From Methanoregula sp. (GTDB lineage Archaea > Halobacteriota > Methanomicrobia > Methanomicrobiales > Methanospirillaceae), in assembly GCF_023227875.1 (NCBI RefSeq), contig NZ_JALOCH010000008.1, positions 1 through 64,000 of the forward strand: a stretch of 64,000 nt of DNA, in the 5' to 3' direction. The position numbers and the translations under genes were made by a program. Positions 1 to 10,400 of this stretch are shown here, piece by piece (positions within the stretch are counted from its first letter, which is position 1; each line of letters starts with the position of its first letter). The notes beneath the pieces are model-generated. The model made no database searches. It was not told the DNA's origin and saw nothing but the letters and a program-made list of their open reading frames with translations.

Positions 1-1373
1 CGAGTTCCCCACATGCGTGGGGATGAACCGAGACTTGATGAGATGAGCGCACGACTGAAAATGAGTTCCCCACATGCGTGGGGATGAACCGAAACAGGCG
101 ACCGTTGCGAAGCAGACCACGCAGAGTTCCCCACATGCGTGGGGATGAACCGTTCCGGGAGGGAATTACCACGTCCAGTTCGGTGAGTTCCCCACATGCG
201 TGGGGATGAACCGAGCACATCCTCGACGACCTAACGATCGGAGAGGAGTTCCCCACATGCGTGGGGATGAACCGGACAAACGCTGTCGGTGTATCAAGCG
301 GCAAACGAGTTCCCCACATGCGTGGGGATGAACCGGCCTTGGTAAACCATTGGGTTGGTATACCATGGAGTTCCCCACATGCGTGGGGATGAACCGTTTT
401 CACTCCACAGACGGAAAACGAAAACGGAGAGTTCCCCACATGCGTGGGGATGAACCGGCCCCCAGAGATCGGGTCTCACGGCCCTTACAGAGTTCCCCAC
501 ATGCGTGGGGATGAACCGGCCAGCAGCTGGCTGGGACGGCTGCATCCCCGGAGTTCCCCACATGCGTGGGGATGAACCGGCCGGGGTCGAGTTCGCCATT
601 ACGGGTATTCTGAGTTCCCCACATGCGTGGGGATGAACCGGTATATCGGGGACAACTCCACTGGTATCAGGCGAGTTCCCCACATGCGTGGGGATGAACC
701 GATCATTGCGAATATGACAACAGACATGGCGATGAGTTCCCCACATGCGTGGGGATGAACCGGGATATATTCACTTTGTAACCCCTGCTTTATCGAGTTC
801 CCCACATGCGTGGGGATGAACCGCCACCAATTAACGGTGATTGGGTACGAGGAAAGAGTTCCCCACATGCGTGGGGATGAACCGGTCAACGAGAAAGACC
901 TCTCCGCTGCGCAGATGAGTTCCCCACATGCGTGGGGATGAACCGGTTTCGCGAAAAACCCGGCTCCGTGGCACCTGGAGTTCCCCACATGCGTGGGGAT
1001 GAACCGGAAGACCCTGAACTGTTTGCGTGGGTCAACGAGAGTTCCCCACATGCGTGGGGATGAACCGCGTTATTATTTGCATTCCGTTGTGCTAAATTTG
1101 AGTTCCCCACATGCGTGGGGATGAACCGGTAATCCACCGCTTCGTTGCATCGCTCATCTTGAGTTCCCCACATGCGTGGGGATGAACCGGCCATCCGAGA
1201 CATGGCCCCGATCCAGCTCAAGAGTTCCCCACATGCGTGGGGATGAACCGTTGACCTTGAACGCAGGGTGAACACCGGGACTGAGTTCCCCACATGCGTG
1301 GGGATGAACCGTAGGGACCGGCCGGCTCAAGTTCCACACAATGAGAGTTCCCCACACACGTGGGGGCGTGAAC
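1..1373 (+). CRISPR. Type I-E-like CRISPR array, leader-distal part
   Basis: Twenty-two identical 29-bp repeats start at position 2 and recur every 61 bp up to 1283, so spacers are 32 bp. The repeat begins GAGTTCCCC, has the dyad CCCCACATGCGTGGGG and ends ATGAACCG, which matches the layout of the known type I-E repeat of Escherichia coli. A 23rd, degenerate copy at 1345-1373 keeps the first 12 bases but diverges after that, as expected at the leader-distal end. Position 1 is the last base of another spacer, so the array continues left of the window, where leader and cas genes should be. Spacers all look different from each other by eye. No cas gene is in the window; the subtype is inferred from the repeat only. 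Confidence 0.97.
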
Positions 1374-1376
1374 TTG
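1328..1376 (+). repeat. Inverted repeat around the terminal CRISPR repeat
   Basis: CAAGTTC at 1328-1334 in the last spacer is the exact reverse complement of GAACTTG at 1370-1376, at the end of the degenerate last repeat. The internal dyad of the repeat (CCCCACACACGTGGGG) lies between them, so an RNA could form a nested stem. This could end array transcription or shape the last crRNA, but it may be chance. Confidence 0.5.
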
Positions 1377-1469
1377 AAGACTGCCTTTTCTACCGGTTTC
1401 ATGTTTTATTTCTGTGTCCGAAAAATTAGTGTTCGCGATAATTTAGTGCCTTGAACTTTTTTTCATCAA

Positions 1470-2183
1470 TCATTGCCGGTCCCCGGCACTGATCAGCTGT
1501 TCGTCCACCATCGCACTGACAACCGGCGGCAGATCTCCCCACCGGACCGTCTCGCTGCCCATCAGCGTAAAGATCCCGTCAACTTCATCCGGGTTCACGC
1601 GGTCGAACACGCCCCGGTCATCCGGCCGGATCTGGTTGCACACGGACGTTGCCCACGCGTCAGCAAGCGCGACATCGTGCGAGAAAATTGTTACGGCATC
1701 CGCGACACCAAACGAGATCGAAGGGCCGACCGTTGCCGATGATGTACAGATGCCAAGCACCCGGTCCTGCGGAGGAACGACAAACGCGATCCGGTTGGAG
1801 AGTGCCGCCTCTCCTGCATGGACGCCAACCCTGACCGGCCGGTCCGCGATGAGAGCGATATCGCCGCCGTTGTCAATCACACCAAACAATGCACCGGCTT
1901 CCTGCATTGCCTCGACACCGGCCCACGCGATCGTACCGGCGACTGCGGCCATTGGTCCGACGCCAGCCTTTCGCGTTGCGTCCGCCATGCGAACAATTAC
2001 CTGGTCATTCGAATCCGGAACATACGGACTGAACGTGGCGGCAAAAAACGGATCGCGGGCGATATATGCCTCAAGCACCTGCCGTGCGGCAAGTATCCCG
2101 GCCTTTGCGGCGTTTACGTGCACCTGGTCGTCTGCGAGAATTGTCGCAAACGTTTCCCGGAAATGGAACGGTTCCCGGATCAT
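1470..2183 (-). CDS. UPF0280 (COG2122) family protein, homocysteine biosynthesis
   Basis: This 237-residue protein belongs to the UPF0280 family, a relative of the ApbE flavin-transferase fold. The segment GVGPMAAVAGTIAWAGVEAM near residues 75-95 and the following DNGGDIAL are typical of the family. It has no signal peptide and should be cytoplasmic. It is the last gene of a three-gene minus-strand operon; its ATG overlaps the stop of the ferredoxin gene as ATGA. Genetic work in Methanosarcina and other anaerobes linked this family (COG2122), the NIL-ferredoxin and COG1900 proteins to sulfur transfer that forms homocysteine from aspartate semialdehyde. The exact step for this member is inferred from that work and the operon context. 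Confidence 0.85.
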   Translation of the reverse strand: MIREPFHFRETFATILADDQVHVNAAKAGILAARQVLEAYIARDPFFAATFSPYVPDSNDQVIVRMADATRKAGVGPMAAVAGTIAWAGVEAMQEAGALFGVIDNGGDIALIADRPVRVGVHAGEAALSNRIAFVVPPQDRVLGICTSSATVGPSISFGVADAVTIFSHDVALADAWATSVCNQIRPDDRGVFDRVNPDEVDGIFTLMGSETVRWGDLPPVVSAMVDEQLISAGDRQ

Positions 2184-2566
2184 AGCGGCAGGGTCAGCGC
2201 CCGGTGCGGGCAGGCATCAATGCACTTCCCGCAGAGGATGCACTTCTCCTCTTCATGCCGGAGTTTCCATGCCGGATCGAACGAGAAGACCTCGCGGGGG
2301 CAGACACTGATGCACGCCCCGCAGTCCACGCACTCGCTCTCGTTATAGCTGATACCACGGTCCAGGAGCCGCACCCGGGCACCGAGACTGGTCATGGAGT
2401 CCCGGACGAGCTGGCACTGGTCATCGGGGACATCGATCAGCGCTTCACCTTCCGATGAGTCAATGTTTGCCCGTTCTACATTGATCAGGACCCCGGTGTC
2501 ACGGACCACCTGGGCGATGATCGGTTTCCGGCCCTTGCCCCTCGAGAAGTTCACGAGAAGTTTCAT
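2180..2566 (-). CDS. NIL domain/4Fe-4S ferredoxin, homocysteine biosynthesis
   Basis: 128 residues: an N-terminal NIL domain (about 1-70) followed by two 4Fe-4S clusters. The cluster motifs are CVDCGACISVCP and CILCGKCIDACP, both complete CxxCxxCxxxCP. The start is placed at ATG 2564-2566 because it overlaps the upstream TGA as ATGA and follows the site GGGAGGTG by six bases; an in-frame GTG nine bases earlier is less likely. The protein probably delivers electrons or handles sulfur for the adjacent COG1900 and UPF0280 proteins. All three genes overlap, so they should be co-transcribed and translationally coupled. Confidence 0.92.
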   Translation of the reverse strand: MKLLVNFSRGKGRKPIIAQVVRDTGVLINVERANIDSSEGEALIDVPDDQCQLVRDSMTSLGARVRLLDRGISYNESECVDCGACISVCPREVFSFDPAWKLRHEEEKCILCGKCIDACPHRALTLPL

Positions 2567-4071
2567 TTCAGCCACCTCCCGCCAAGGAGCTTCCCCAGGT
2601 CCATTGCCGTGAGGAGCGCGATGACATGGTGGTCTTTGTCGATAACCGGCAGGGCGCTGATATTGTTCTGCTCCAGTTTCTGGATGGCGATATCAACTGA
2701 TTCGTCAGGTGCTGCGGTGATCACTTTGGTCTTCATGATGTCCTTCACGAGATGGGCCTTGCCGGGGTTTGCCACTGCCTTTGAGACATCGAACGTGGTG
2801 ACGATGCCGACCAGCTGGCCTTTTTCATTGACCACAGGCAGGTGGTTGACGTCGCCCTTGAGGAGCTTCTTTGCAGCGGTCTGGATCTCTTCTGACTCGC
2901 CGATAGTGATGACGGAACGGTTCATGATGTCCAGGACGCGGGGACCTTTTACGGTCTGGAACATCGGCCGGGCCTGCCGTGCAGGATCGATCGGGCGGGT
3001 CGGGAGCGCAAGCTGCATCTTCCCCTGCTCCACCCATTCTTTCAGTTCGCCGGCAACCTTCCGTGCCCCGCGGAAGCTGGAGAGCGAGGACGTCCGCACG
3101 TCATCGCCTTCAATCTCCACCGAGCCGCTGCGGAGCTCTGCATACGTTGCCGTCCGCACGGTCGGGCGGGAACGGCTCGGGACACCGTAATCGAGGATAT
3201 CGACCGATATGTCCTCATCACGGACTGCGGTGGCACGGACCACATCCAGGTCGAGCACTGGCAGCGGCACACCGAGACCGACATACAGGGTCACCCCGTA
3301 CCCGGTCATGGTCGCTGCCCTCAGGTAGTCCTGCGACATCTGCTTCATGTCACCGGTGACCATCAGCGTGCCAAACCCTCCTGCAGGAGAGTGCTGGGTG
3401 CCTTCGCCGATCACCATGCCCGGTGCCCCGCAGAGGAAGATCGGGACGCCGCTGCCGATAAGCCTGAATTTCGGGTCGTTCGATATCGGGTTTAAGAGCC
3501 CGGCTCCCGAGAACGAGACATTGCCGGTCCCGGGAAGGAGCGTCCCCATGTACGTGTGGAGGAGACGGTCGGTGGTATTGGTCGCCGCGTTGTAGCGCTG
3601 GTACGCATTGCGCGGGTTGCACATGATCGCCTGGTTGAGGTTCTCGAGCAGGAGGTCAGTCGTTATCGTCCTCCGCGGGTAACAGTCCGTGCCGTGGGAG
3701 CTGGCCCGGAGTTCCACGGATTTCCCGGCAACCAGGTCCTCGATCACGTGCGCCCCGCCATATTCAGCCTGGAGCGTATCGGACTGCTGCGTGGCCCCGA
3801 TATACGTGTCTACAGCTGCGAGCCCGCCATATGCCTCGACATTGTTCAGCCAGATCCGCTCCATCCGGATGGGAGGTTCGGCATGGCCGAAGTTGAGGAA
3901 CGCGCCGGACGAGCACATCGCCCCGAAGGTCCCCGTTGTCACCACGTCAACCTCCTTCAGGGCACCCTGTTCCCCGAGCTCGGCAACGAGTGCGGGCATC
4001 TCCTCAGCGGTGACGACCCGGGCACTGCCCTCGCGGATGCGTTCATTGATCTGGCCGATAGTCTTCTGCAT
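2563..4071 (-). CDS. COG1900/DUF39 homocysteine biosynthesis protein with two CBS domains
   Basis: 502 residues. The first about 370 residues are the DUF39/COG1900 domain, with CSSGAFLNFGHAEPPIRM and AGGFGTLMVTGDMKQMS as recognisable blocks. The C-terminal about 120 residues are a CBS pair (IMNRSVITIGESEEIQTAAK and IMKTKVITAAPDESVDIAIQ). In Methanosarcina the homologue is needed, with the NIL-ferredoxin, to make homocysteine from aspartate semialdehyde and sulfide-level sulfur; the CBS pair may sense an adenosyl ligand. The start at ATG 4069-4071 lies about 28 bases downstream of an AT-rich TTTAAATA element with almost no leader, so the transcript may be leaderless. An in-frame TTG six bases upstream is possible. 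Confidence 0.92.
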   Translation of the reverse strand: MQKTIGQINERIREGSARVVTAEEMPALVAELGEQGALKEVDVVTTGTFGAMCSSGAFLNFGHAEPPIRMERIWLNNVEAYGGLAAVDTYIGATQQSDTLQAEYGGAHVIEDLVAGKSVELRASSHGTDCYPRRTITTDLLLENLNQAIMCNPRNAYQRYNAATNTTDRLLHTYMGTLLPGTGNVSFSGAGLLNPISNDPKFRLIGSGVPIFLCGAPGMVIGEGTQHSPAGGFGTLMVTGDMKQMSQDYLRAATMTGYGVTLYVGLGVPLPVLDLDVVRATAVRDEDISVDILDYGVPSRSRPTVRTATYAELRSGSVEIEGDDVRTSSLSSFRGARKVAGELKEWVEQGKMQLALPTRPIDPARQARPMFQTVKGPRVLDIMNRSVITIGESEEIQTAAKKLLKGDVNHLPVVNEKGQLVGIVTTFDVSKAVANPGKAHLVKDIMKTKVITAAPDESVDIAIQKLEQNNISALPVIDKDHHVIALLTAMDLGKLLGGRWLK

Positions 4072-4161
4072 ATTCAAAAATATGTTTTAATGCATATTTA
4101 AACTAATTGCTATTACTTTGAGTAATAAATGCTATTTAATCCCGGAGAGCGATGATCCTGT

Positions 4162-4869
4162 ATGGATGTCAATACCTTCATTGAGGATATGGAACGGCTG
4201 GCACCTCCCGAGCTGGCCGAGGACTTCGATGCAGGAAAGATCGGCCTCATTGTTGAAGGCGCCCCGGAATTTTCCACGGTCTGCTGTGCCCTTGACGCGA
4301 CACCGGCGGTTGTGAAAGAAGCGGTCCGGAAAAACGCCGGCATGCTGGTTGTCCACCACACACCCCTCTGGACCCCCCTGACCTCCGTCACTGGCAGCAC
4401 CGCGGCGCTGATGCGGGACGTGCTCTCCGCCCGGATGAATATCTGGGTGATGCATACCAACTACGACCATGCCGAAGAGGGTGTGAACGATGCGCTGGCA
4501 GAGCTCCTCTCGCTCACGGATACGGTCCCGCTGTCTCTCGGATTGGTTGGTTCCTGCCCGGTCACCCTTGAAGAGATCTCACGCAGGCTCGGGTGTCCCC
4601 TGCGGGTCTGGGGAAACCTGACCCGCCCGGGCCGGCTCGCGGTCGTTGCCGGCAGCGGGTTTGACCCGGAGATTCTAACGGAAGCAAAGGAGAAGGGAGC
4701 GGATGCATTCCTTTCCGCGGAACTGAAACACTCCATTGCACGTTTTGCTCCCCTCCCCTGCATCGAAGCAACGCACTATGCGCTCGAAGCGCCGGCCATG
4801 AAACGGCTCGCGGCCCGGCGCCGGTGGCACTACATCGATGATACCCCGGTGCTCCGCACGGTCCCATGA
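4162..4869 (+). CDS. Nif3-like (DUF34) dinuclear metal-centre protein
   Basis: 235 residues, the usual length of short archaeal Nif3/DUF34 proteins. Metal ligands expected for the family are visible: HHTPLW near residue 65, HTNYDHAEEGVNDAL near 95-110, and HYALEAPAMKRLA near 205-215. It is cytoplasmic and the family forms hexamers with two metals per subunit. It is often annotated as GTP cyclohydrolase I type 2, but its physiological role is unsettled, with metal insertion or metabolite repair proposed. The next gene starts inside its stop codon. It diverges from the homocysteine operon across about 90 AT-rich bases. Confidence 0.93.
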   Translation: MDVNTFIEDMERLAPPELAEDFDAGKIGLIVEGAPEFSTVCCALDATPAVVKEAVRKNAGMLVVHHTPLWTPLTSVTGSTAALMRDVLSARMNIWVMHTNYDHAEEGVNDALAELLSLTDTVPLSLGLVGSCPVTLEEISRRLGCPLRVWGNLTRPGRLAVVAGSGFDPEILTEAKEKGADAFLSAELKHSIARFAPLPCIEATHYALEAPAMKRLAARRRWHYIDDTPVLRTVP

Positions 4870-5189
4870 ACGATCTCTGGCAGCACCTCGCGGAGAGGAA
4901 GGCGCTCGATTTGGAGATCCGCGGGGAGATCGAGACCGCGTTTGGCACCCGGGGAAAGAAGGCACTCGCGGCAATCGATGACCACAAGGTAATGAAATAT
5001 CTCGACTTTTTTGTGGTTGAGGGAAGGACTTCGCGGTATATTGTTGAGGATGAATTCTGCACCTGCAGCGACTTCATGTACCGGGGCAGGACCTGCTGGC
5101 ACCTGCTGGCAGTCCGGATCGCCCGGGCCACCGGAACATACCAGTCTGTTGACAGCTGGTACCAGGACCAGCTGAAAAATTCCCGGTGA
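4866..5189 (+). CDS. SWIM zinc-finger protein
   Basis: 107 residues with a SWIM-type zinc finger near residues 62-82: CTCSDFMYRGRTCWHLLAVR, that is CxC followed by CxH. SWIM fingers bind nucleic acid or protein; in archaea these short stand-alone forms are uncharacterised. The ATG overlaps the TGA of the Nif3-like gene (ATGA), so the two are very likely one operon. An acidic and basic helical N-terminus precedes the finger, and there is no membrane segment. Confidence 0.85.
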   Translation: MNDLWQHLAERKALDLEIRGEIETAFGTRGKKALAAIDDHKVMKYLDFFVVEGRTSRYIVEDEFCTCSDFMYRGRTCWHLLAVRIARATGTYQSVDSWYQDQLKNSR

Positions 5190-5359
5190 TAAAATCCGTA
5201 TTTATGTAAACATACTTAAAAAAATATTTAATACCAGAATTCCCGGCTGGAAAAGGAGACCGGGAAACGCCTGTCAGGCTCGCGATGATCTACCCGAGAA
5301 AAAAATACTATGGCCTGACGTGCCAGGATGCACACACGTTTTTGGAGAGATCGCGGCAT

Positions 5360-5917
5360 TCAGACGGATGCTTCAATATCGGTGAGCAGCTGTTTGAGAT
5401 CGATCCAGATGATCAGTTCGTTCTTCTCTTTCTCTTTCACCTTCACCATACGCTTGATGATGCCGATAATTGCGCTGTCTTCCTTGTTGACTGATGCCGA
5501 AGTATAGTCCACCTGGTGACCCTCAAACGTCGATACGGAGGTCACGTCATCGACAAGGATTCCCATCTTTGAGGTGGCGATCTTGTCATCGAGGACAATG
5601 ATCCTCGACGCTTCGAGCGAGGCGTTACTTTTTTCAGTAATTTTCAGCCGGTGTTTGAGATCAACGATCATCGTGATCTCGCCACGGAGATCGATGATGC
5701 CCCGGACATAGGCCGGGACATTGGGTAATTTCGTGATCGTTGTATACTCCACCACTTCCTTGACATCGAACAGGTCGATGGCAAAATGTTCATTTCCCAA
5801 AACGAATTCCACGACCTGGATCGATTCGTGTCCCTGTTCTTTTTTTGACATTGCGGATTTTTTTGTCATTGCAACCGGTTCACTTGCTTTCGCACTCATG
5901 GGCAACACATCCTGCAT
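5360..5917 (-). CDS. cheW: Chemotaxis coupling protein CheW
   Basis: 185 residues. After a Lys/Ser-rich leader of about 30 residues comes a full CheW domain: VVEFVLGNEHFAIDLFDVKE, then YVRGIIDLRGEITMIVDLK, the family signature that contacts the receptor tip and CheA. It couples chemoreceptors to CheA. The gene is co-directional with the soluble receptor upstream; the stop and start overlap as TGATG, and AAGGTGG lies four bases before the ATG. No cheA or cheY is in the window, so the kinase must be encoded elsewhere. Confidence 0.95.
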   Translation of the reverse strand: MQDVLPMSAKASEPVAMTKKSAMSKKEQGHESIQVVEFVLGNEHFAIDLFDVKEVVEYTTITKLPNVPAYVRGIIDLRGEITMIVDLKHRLKITEKSNASLEASRIIVLDDKIATSKMGILVDDVTSVSTFEGHQVDYTSASVNKEDSAIIGIIKRMVKVKEKEKNELIIWIDLKQLLTDIEASV

Positions 5918-7395
5918 CAGTCCACCTTGAATTTACGATTCGCTTCCATCGCGCCTACGGCAACTTCATTGACCGTATGGACCATGCGGGCAATCTCGTC
6001 AATGGCCGCGGCGGACTCTTCTGTTGCGGCAGCAGCATCACCGGCTTCTTTTGCTGTATGTTCAATGAGTGTCGCTACTTCAGAGACACTTGCCGTGATC
6101 TCTTCGGTTGTTGCAGCCTGTTCCTGGGTTGCTGCGGCAACTTCGGAGGCACTGTTTGCAACGGTCTCGGCTGCTTTCTGGATTGTCCTGAACACTTCAA
6201 GGGCCTGCTGTGACTCCCCTACACCTTTCCTGACATGCTCCTGGGCTCCTTCCATACCATCCGCTGCCTTCATGGTCGCAAGGTTGAGCTGGGTGATCAT
6301 CTCTTCGATCTTTTCGGCACTGGACCGCGATTCCTGTGCAAGGGATTTGACTTCGGAGGCGACAACCGCAAAACCCCGGCCATGTTCACCGGCCCGGGCC
6401 GCTTCGATGGCCGCGTTGAGGGCCAGCAGGTTGGTCTGGCTGGCAAGATCGCGGATAAGTACAACGATCTTGCTGATATCGTTCATCTGTTTCCCGATGT
6501 CCTTGACAACACCATAGACCTGGTTGGTTCCCACGGATATTTCGGATATGTCCTTGTTGACATTTTCTGCAAGGAGGGCACCGGCCTTGGCCGAACTGTT
6601 GGCATTGTTGGCCTGGGTCGATACACTCTCCATGCTTGAGGTGATCTCTTCAACCGCTGCGCTCATATCCTGCATCGCCTTGGCCATCTGTTCGATCCCT
6701 TCGCTCGCCTTTTGCGCATTCTCCGAAACAGAACCTGCGTTCTTCGCGATCTGGTTCACGCTCTTGGATGCGTCTTCGACGCTCCGGGTTGCGCTGTCAG
6801 AGGTCGTTGTCAGGTTCTGCATCTGGTCGTTTACATTTGTGATGTTCTGCCTGAGACTGACGATAAGGCCGCGGATCCCGTCCCTGAGTTTTACGAGTTG
6901 ATCGTGTACCTCCTGAGTATCTGTATCGGGTTTTGCGATCTCAAGCCGGACCATCAGGTTACCGGTGGCAGCTTCTTTACAGGTCTCGATGAAATCGTCA
7001 ACGCCTTTTCCCATGAATTCCTGGATTTTGATGTTCTTTGTGACATTGTTATAGGCAATATAGACGTACTCAAGATTGCCATTCTCATCAAACAGGGGGA
7101 GGATCGTCCGTAATACCTCGATCCTGCCGGCAGGGGTATCGAGCGTTGACTGGCCATGAACAACCCGTTTTTTGGATATTGCATCCTGGAATGTCTCTCC
7201 GGTATCTCTGACATATTTGATAAGGCCCCGGTCCTTGAAATCGGTGATTTTCAGGGCAAGCACCCTGTCCCGGGAAATGCCGGTAATCGTGCAGAACTGC
7301 TCGTTGGTCTTGATATTTTTCAGTTGTTTATCAACAAGCAGCAATGCAAGCGGAGTTTGTTCAAAGATCGCTTCATAGTTTCTGATATCAACCAT
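5917..7395 (-). CDS. Cytoplasmic PAS-containing methyl-accepting chemotaxis protein
   Basis: 492 residues without a membrane segment. A PAS domain occupies about residues 5-120 (FEQTPLALLLVDKQLKNIKT at its start), followed by a HAMP-like linker (about 125-200) and a long MCP signalling coiled coil. The receptor tip is clear: LIRDLASQTNLLALNAAIEA followed by AARAGEHGRGFAVVASEVKS. It should sense an internal redox or small-molecule cue through PAS and control CheA with the adjacent CheW. AGGTG lies six bases before the ATG. The 102-bp gap to the larger receptor upstream could allow joint transcription. Confidence 0.94.
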   Translation of the reverse strand: MVDIRNYEAIFEQTPLALLLVDKQLKNIKTNEQFCTITGISRDRVLALKITDFKDRGLIKYVRDTGETFQDAISKKRVVHGQSTLDTPAGRIEVLRTILPLFDENGNLEYVYIAYNNVTKNIKIQEFMGKGVDDFIETCKEAATGNLMVRLEIAKPDTDTQEVHDQLVKLRDGIRGLIVSLRQNITNVNDQMQNLTTTSDSATRSVEDASKSVNQIAKNAGSVSENAQKASEGIEQMAKAMQDMSAAVEEITSSMESVSTQANNANSSAKAGALLAENVNKDISEISVGTNQVYGVVKDIGKQMNDISKIVVLIRDLASQTNLLALNAAIEAARAGEHGRGFAVVASEVKSLAQESRSSAEKIEEMITQLNLATMKAADGMEGAQEHVRKGVGESQQALEVFRTIQKAAETVANSASEVAAATQEQAATTEEITASVSEVATLIEHTAKEAGDAAAATEESAAAIDEIARMVHTVNEVAVGAMEANRKFKVD

Positions 7396-7497
7396 TTTTT
7401 AACACCTGTATATTGTTTTCCTCATCATTCTGGCATGGTTTCTTACGTGGTTCATTGTGATCATTTTCTATATCAACGGCATGTGAGACCTGAAAAA

Positions 7498-10400
7498 TCA
7501 TGACGGGGTATAATCCCTGTCAGCGGAGGTACGGTCTCTTCGCGGTTTCTTGTCGACAGCTGGAATCTCGATCCTGAACGCCGAGATCTCCTTGTTCACG
7601 GAATCAACAATAGTGGTCACATTCTGGATTACCTTGGAGATCTGATCGATGGCAGCTGACGACTCTTCGCTGGCTGCTGCAGCATTGGTTGCTTCGCTTG
7701 CCGTATCATCGACAAGACTGCTGACCGTGGTGACACTTGCCGTTACTTCCTGGACCGATGCTGCCTGTTCCTCGGCAGATGCAGCCACATCGCTGATGTT
7801 CTTGTTGATGTCGTTGATTGAGTTAACGATCGTGGTGAAGACTTCGAGCGTCTGGGTGAGTGCCGAGCTGCCTTCCCGGACACCTTCATTCGATTTTTCG
7901 ACCGTATCGACCGCGAGCTGGGTCTGTCTCTGGAGCACATCGATCATCTGCCGGATCTTCTGTGCAGAGTTCTCGGACTCCTCGGCCAGCGATTTGACCT
8001 CGGTTGCGACAACGGCAAACCCGCGCCCCGCCTCGCCGGCCCGGGCCGCCTCAATTGCGGCATTCAGGGCAAGGAGGTTGGTCTGGTTTGCGAGGTTTGC
8101 AATCAGGATGACGATGTCACCGATCTGGTCCATCTGGGACTTGATGTCAAGGATGATCTGGTTGACATCCGTGGATGACTTGGTGATCCCTGTCATGCCC
8201 TTGTCGGCAAGGTTGGCAAGATCGGTTCCTTTCTGTGAAAGTTCCTCGGATTTCCGGGCCAGCTGGGCAACAAGGTCGGCCTTGTTCGCAACTTCCTGGA
8301 CAGTGGATGAGAGGTCTTCCATGGCCTTCAGGACCTGCTTGATCCCTTCCCCGCTCCGTTCTGCATTGGTGCTGACAACACCCATATTCTGGGCTATCTG
8401 GTTTGCTCCTGCAGCTACTTCTTCCACATTTGCACTTGCTGCCTGTGCACCTGCAGTCAGCTCACTGATCTGGTCAGTGACCCGTCCCATCGCACGGGAG
8501 ACCTGGATACCGACATTGTTGAGGGCTTCCTTGAACCTGATGAATTCGCCCTGGACCTTAAGCTCCTCATTGAAGCGGACGGTGAAATTCTGCTTTGCGT
8601 ACTCGTCAGAGATGTGCATAGCCTCATTCAGCGGATCGATGACCGCGTCCAGCGTGTTGTTGACACCATCGATGATCTTACGGAAGTCTCCCTGGTGGTT
8701 GGACGTATCGGCACGTGTGTTGAGCTGGCCGGCAATCGCGGATTTGCTGAGCATATTGGCATCCTCGATCATCCGGTCGATGGCTTCCATCATGCTGATG
8801 AAGGCCGTGGTGAGTTGATCATTCTCGGAACGTTTTCCGGCTCTCTTGAGCTCCCTGAGATCGCTGATATCCCCAACCGCAATGTGGTTGGCGATAGCGG
8901 TCACATGCTTGACACGGTCTTCGACCGTGTTGACAGCTGTTCCCACATCGGCAAAGATGCCCTTGTAATTCCCATTGACCGCAACGCTGTAATCGTTGTT
9001 GGCCATCCTCTGGAGGACTGCATTGCTCTCGACAAGACCGCCAAGACCGTCAATACAGGTATTGAGGTTGTTCTTGAGCTCGTTGAAGTCCCCGTTATAG
9101 GACGCTGTGATCTTAACAGGGATCTCGCCTTTGCTGATCTTGTCCACATATTCAGCGGCCATGTGGAGCGGGCCGATGACCGCGTCAAGAGTATCGTTGA
9201 CACCTTCGATGATCTTGCGGAAATCTCCCTGGTGCTTCGCTGCATCGGCACGACTGTCAAGCCGCCCTTCCACGGCTGCCTCGCTGAGCATGCGGGCATC
9301 TTTCACAAGGAGGTTGATGGCGTCAATGCACTGGTTCAGGTTGTTCTTGAGCTCGTTGAAATCACCCTTGTATTCAGCAGTGATCTTCGACGGGATCTCT
9401 CCCTTGCTGATCCGGTCCACGTACTCGGCGGCATTGTTCAGGGGCCCGATGACCGCGTCGAGAGTATTGTTGACACCTTCAATGATCTTACGGAAATCTC
9501 CCTGGTGCTTCATCGCATCTGCACGGCTGTCAAGCCGCCCTTCTACGGCCCCGTCGGCAAGCATATGGGCATCTTTCACAAGGAGATTGATGGCGTCAAT
9601 GCACTGGTTCAGGTTGTTCTTGAGCTCGTTGAAATCGCCTTTATAATTGTCCGTAATCTTCTCTGGGATATCTCCCTTGCTGATCCGGTCCACGTATTTT
9701 GCTGCAACCTTCAGGGGCCCGGTGACTGCATCGAGGGTATCGTCAACACCCTGGATTACCTTGCGGAAGTCCCCCTTGTGGCGGGAGGGATCGACCCGGG
9801 TCTCAAGTTTGCCTTCAACAGCCGCCTTACTGAGCATGCTCGTATCATGCACCAGAAGGTTGACCGCATCAAAGCACTGGTTCAGGTTATTCTTGATGGT
9901 ATTGAAATCACCATTGTACTGTGCGGTGATCTTTGGGGGGATATCGCCTTTGCTGATCCGGTCCACTGAGTCAGCAGCCATATTCAGGGGATTGATGACT
10001 GCATCCATCGTGTTATTGAGGCCCTTGATCATGATTGCGTAGTCGCCCTGGAATTTCGTGGCGTCCCCGCGGACATCCAGTTTGCCTTCAACCGCGGCAG
10101 CACTCAGGGTATTGATCTCGGTGTTCAGGGTCTTGAGGGTGGACACCACCCCGCCGAATGCCTGTGCAACATCATTGATCTCATCCGTGATCTCCGAGTC
10201 CTCCGACCGGGTCCCGAGGTCCTTTGCGGTGCCGGCCAGATCCCCGTCCTTGACCCGGCGGCCCAGGTTGACCAGGCTCTCCATGCGCTGGGCAATCGAT
10301 TTACCAAACCGCATGGCAACAAATGCTCCGATACCGATGCTGATCACAAGGATGAGGATGATGGCATTCCTCAGCATATCTACGGGTCCGGAAAAGTCAG

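Noticed and set aside
166..1402. Long open frames on the minus strand rich in repeated PVHPHACGEL-like peptides
   Set aside because: They are translations of the CRISPR repeats: the peptide period follows the 61-bp repeat unit, so no protein is supported.
1473..2612. Plus-strand open frames across the homocysteine operon
   Set aside because: They lie antisense to well-recognised proteins, with Arg/Pro/Ser-rich composition typical of shadow frames.
5285..5494. Plus-strand 69-codon frame near the cheW end
   Set aside because: Most of it is antisense to the CheW C-terminus and shows no ribosome site or family feature.
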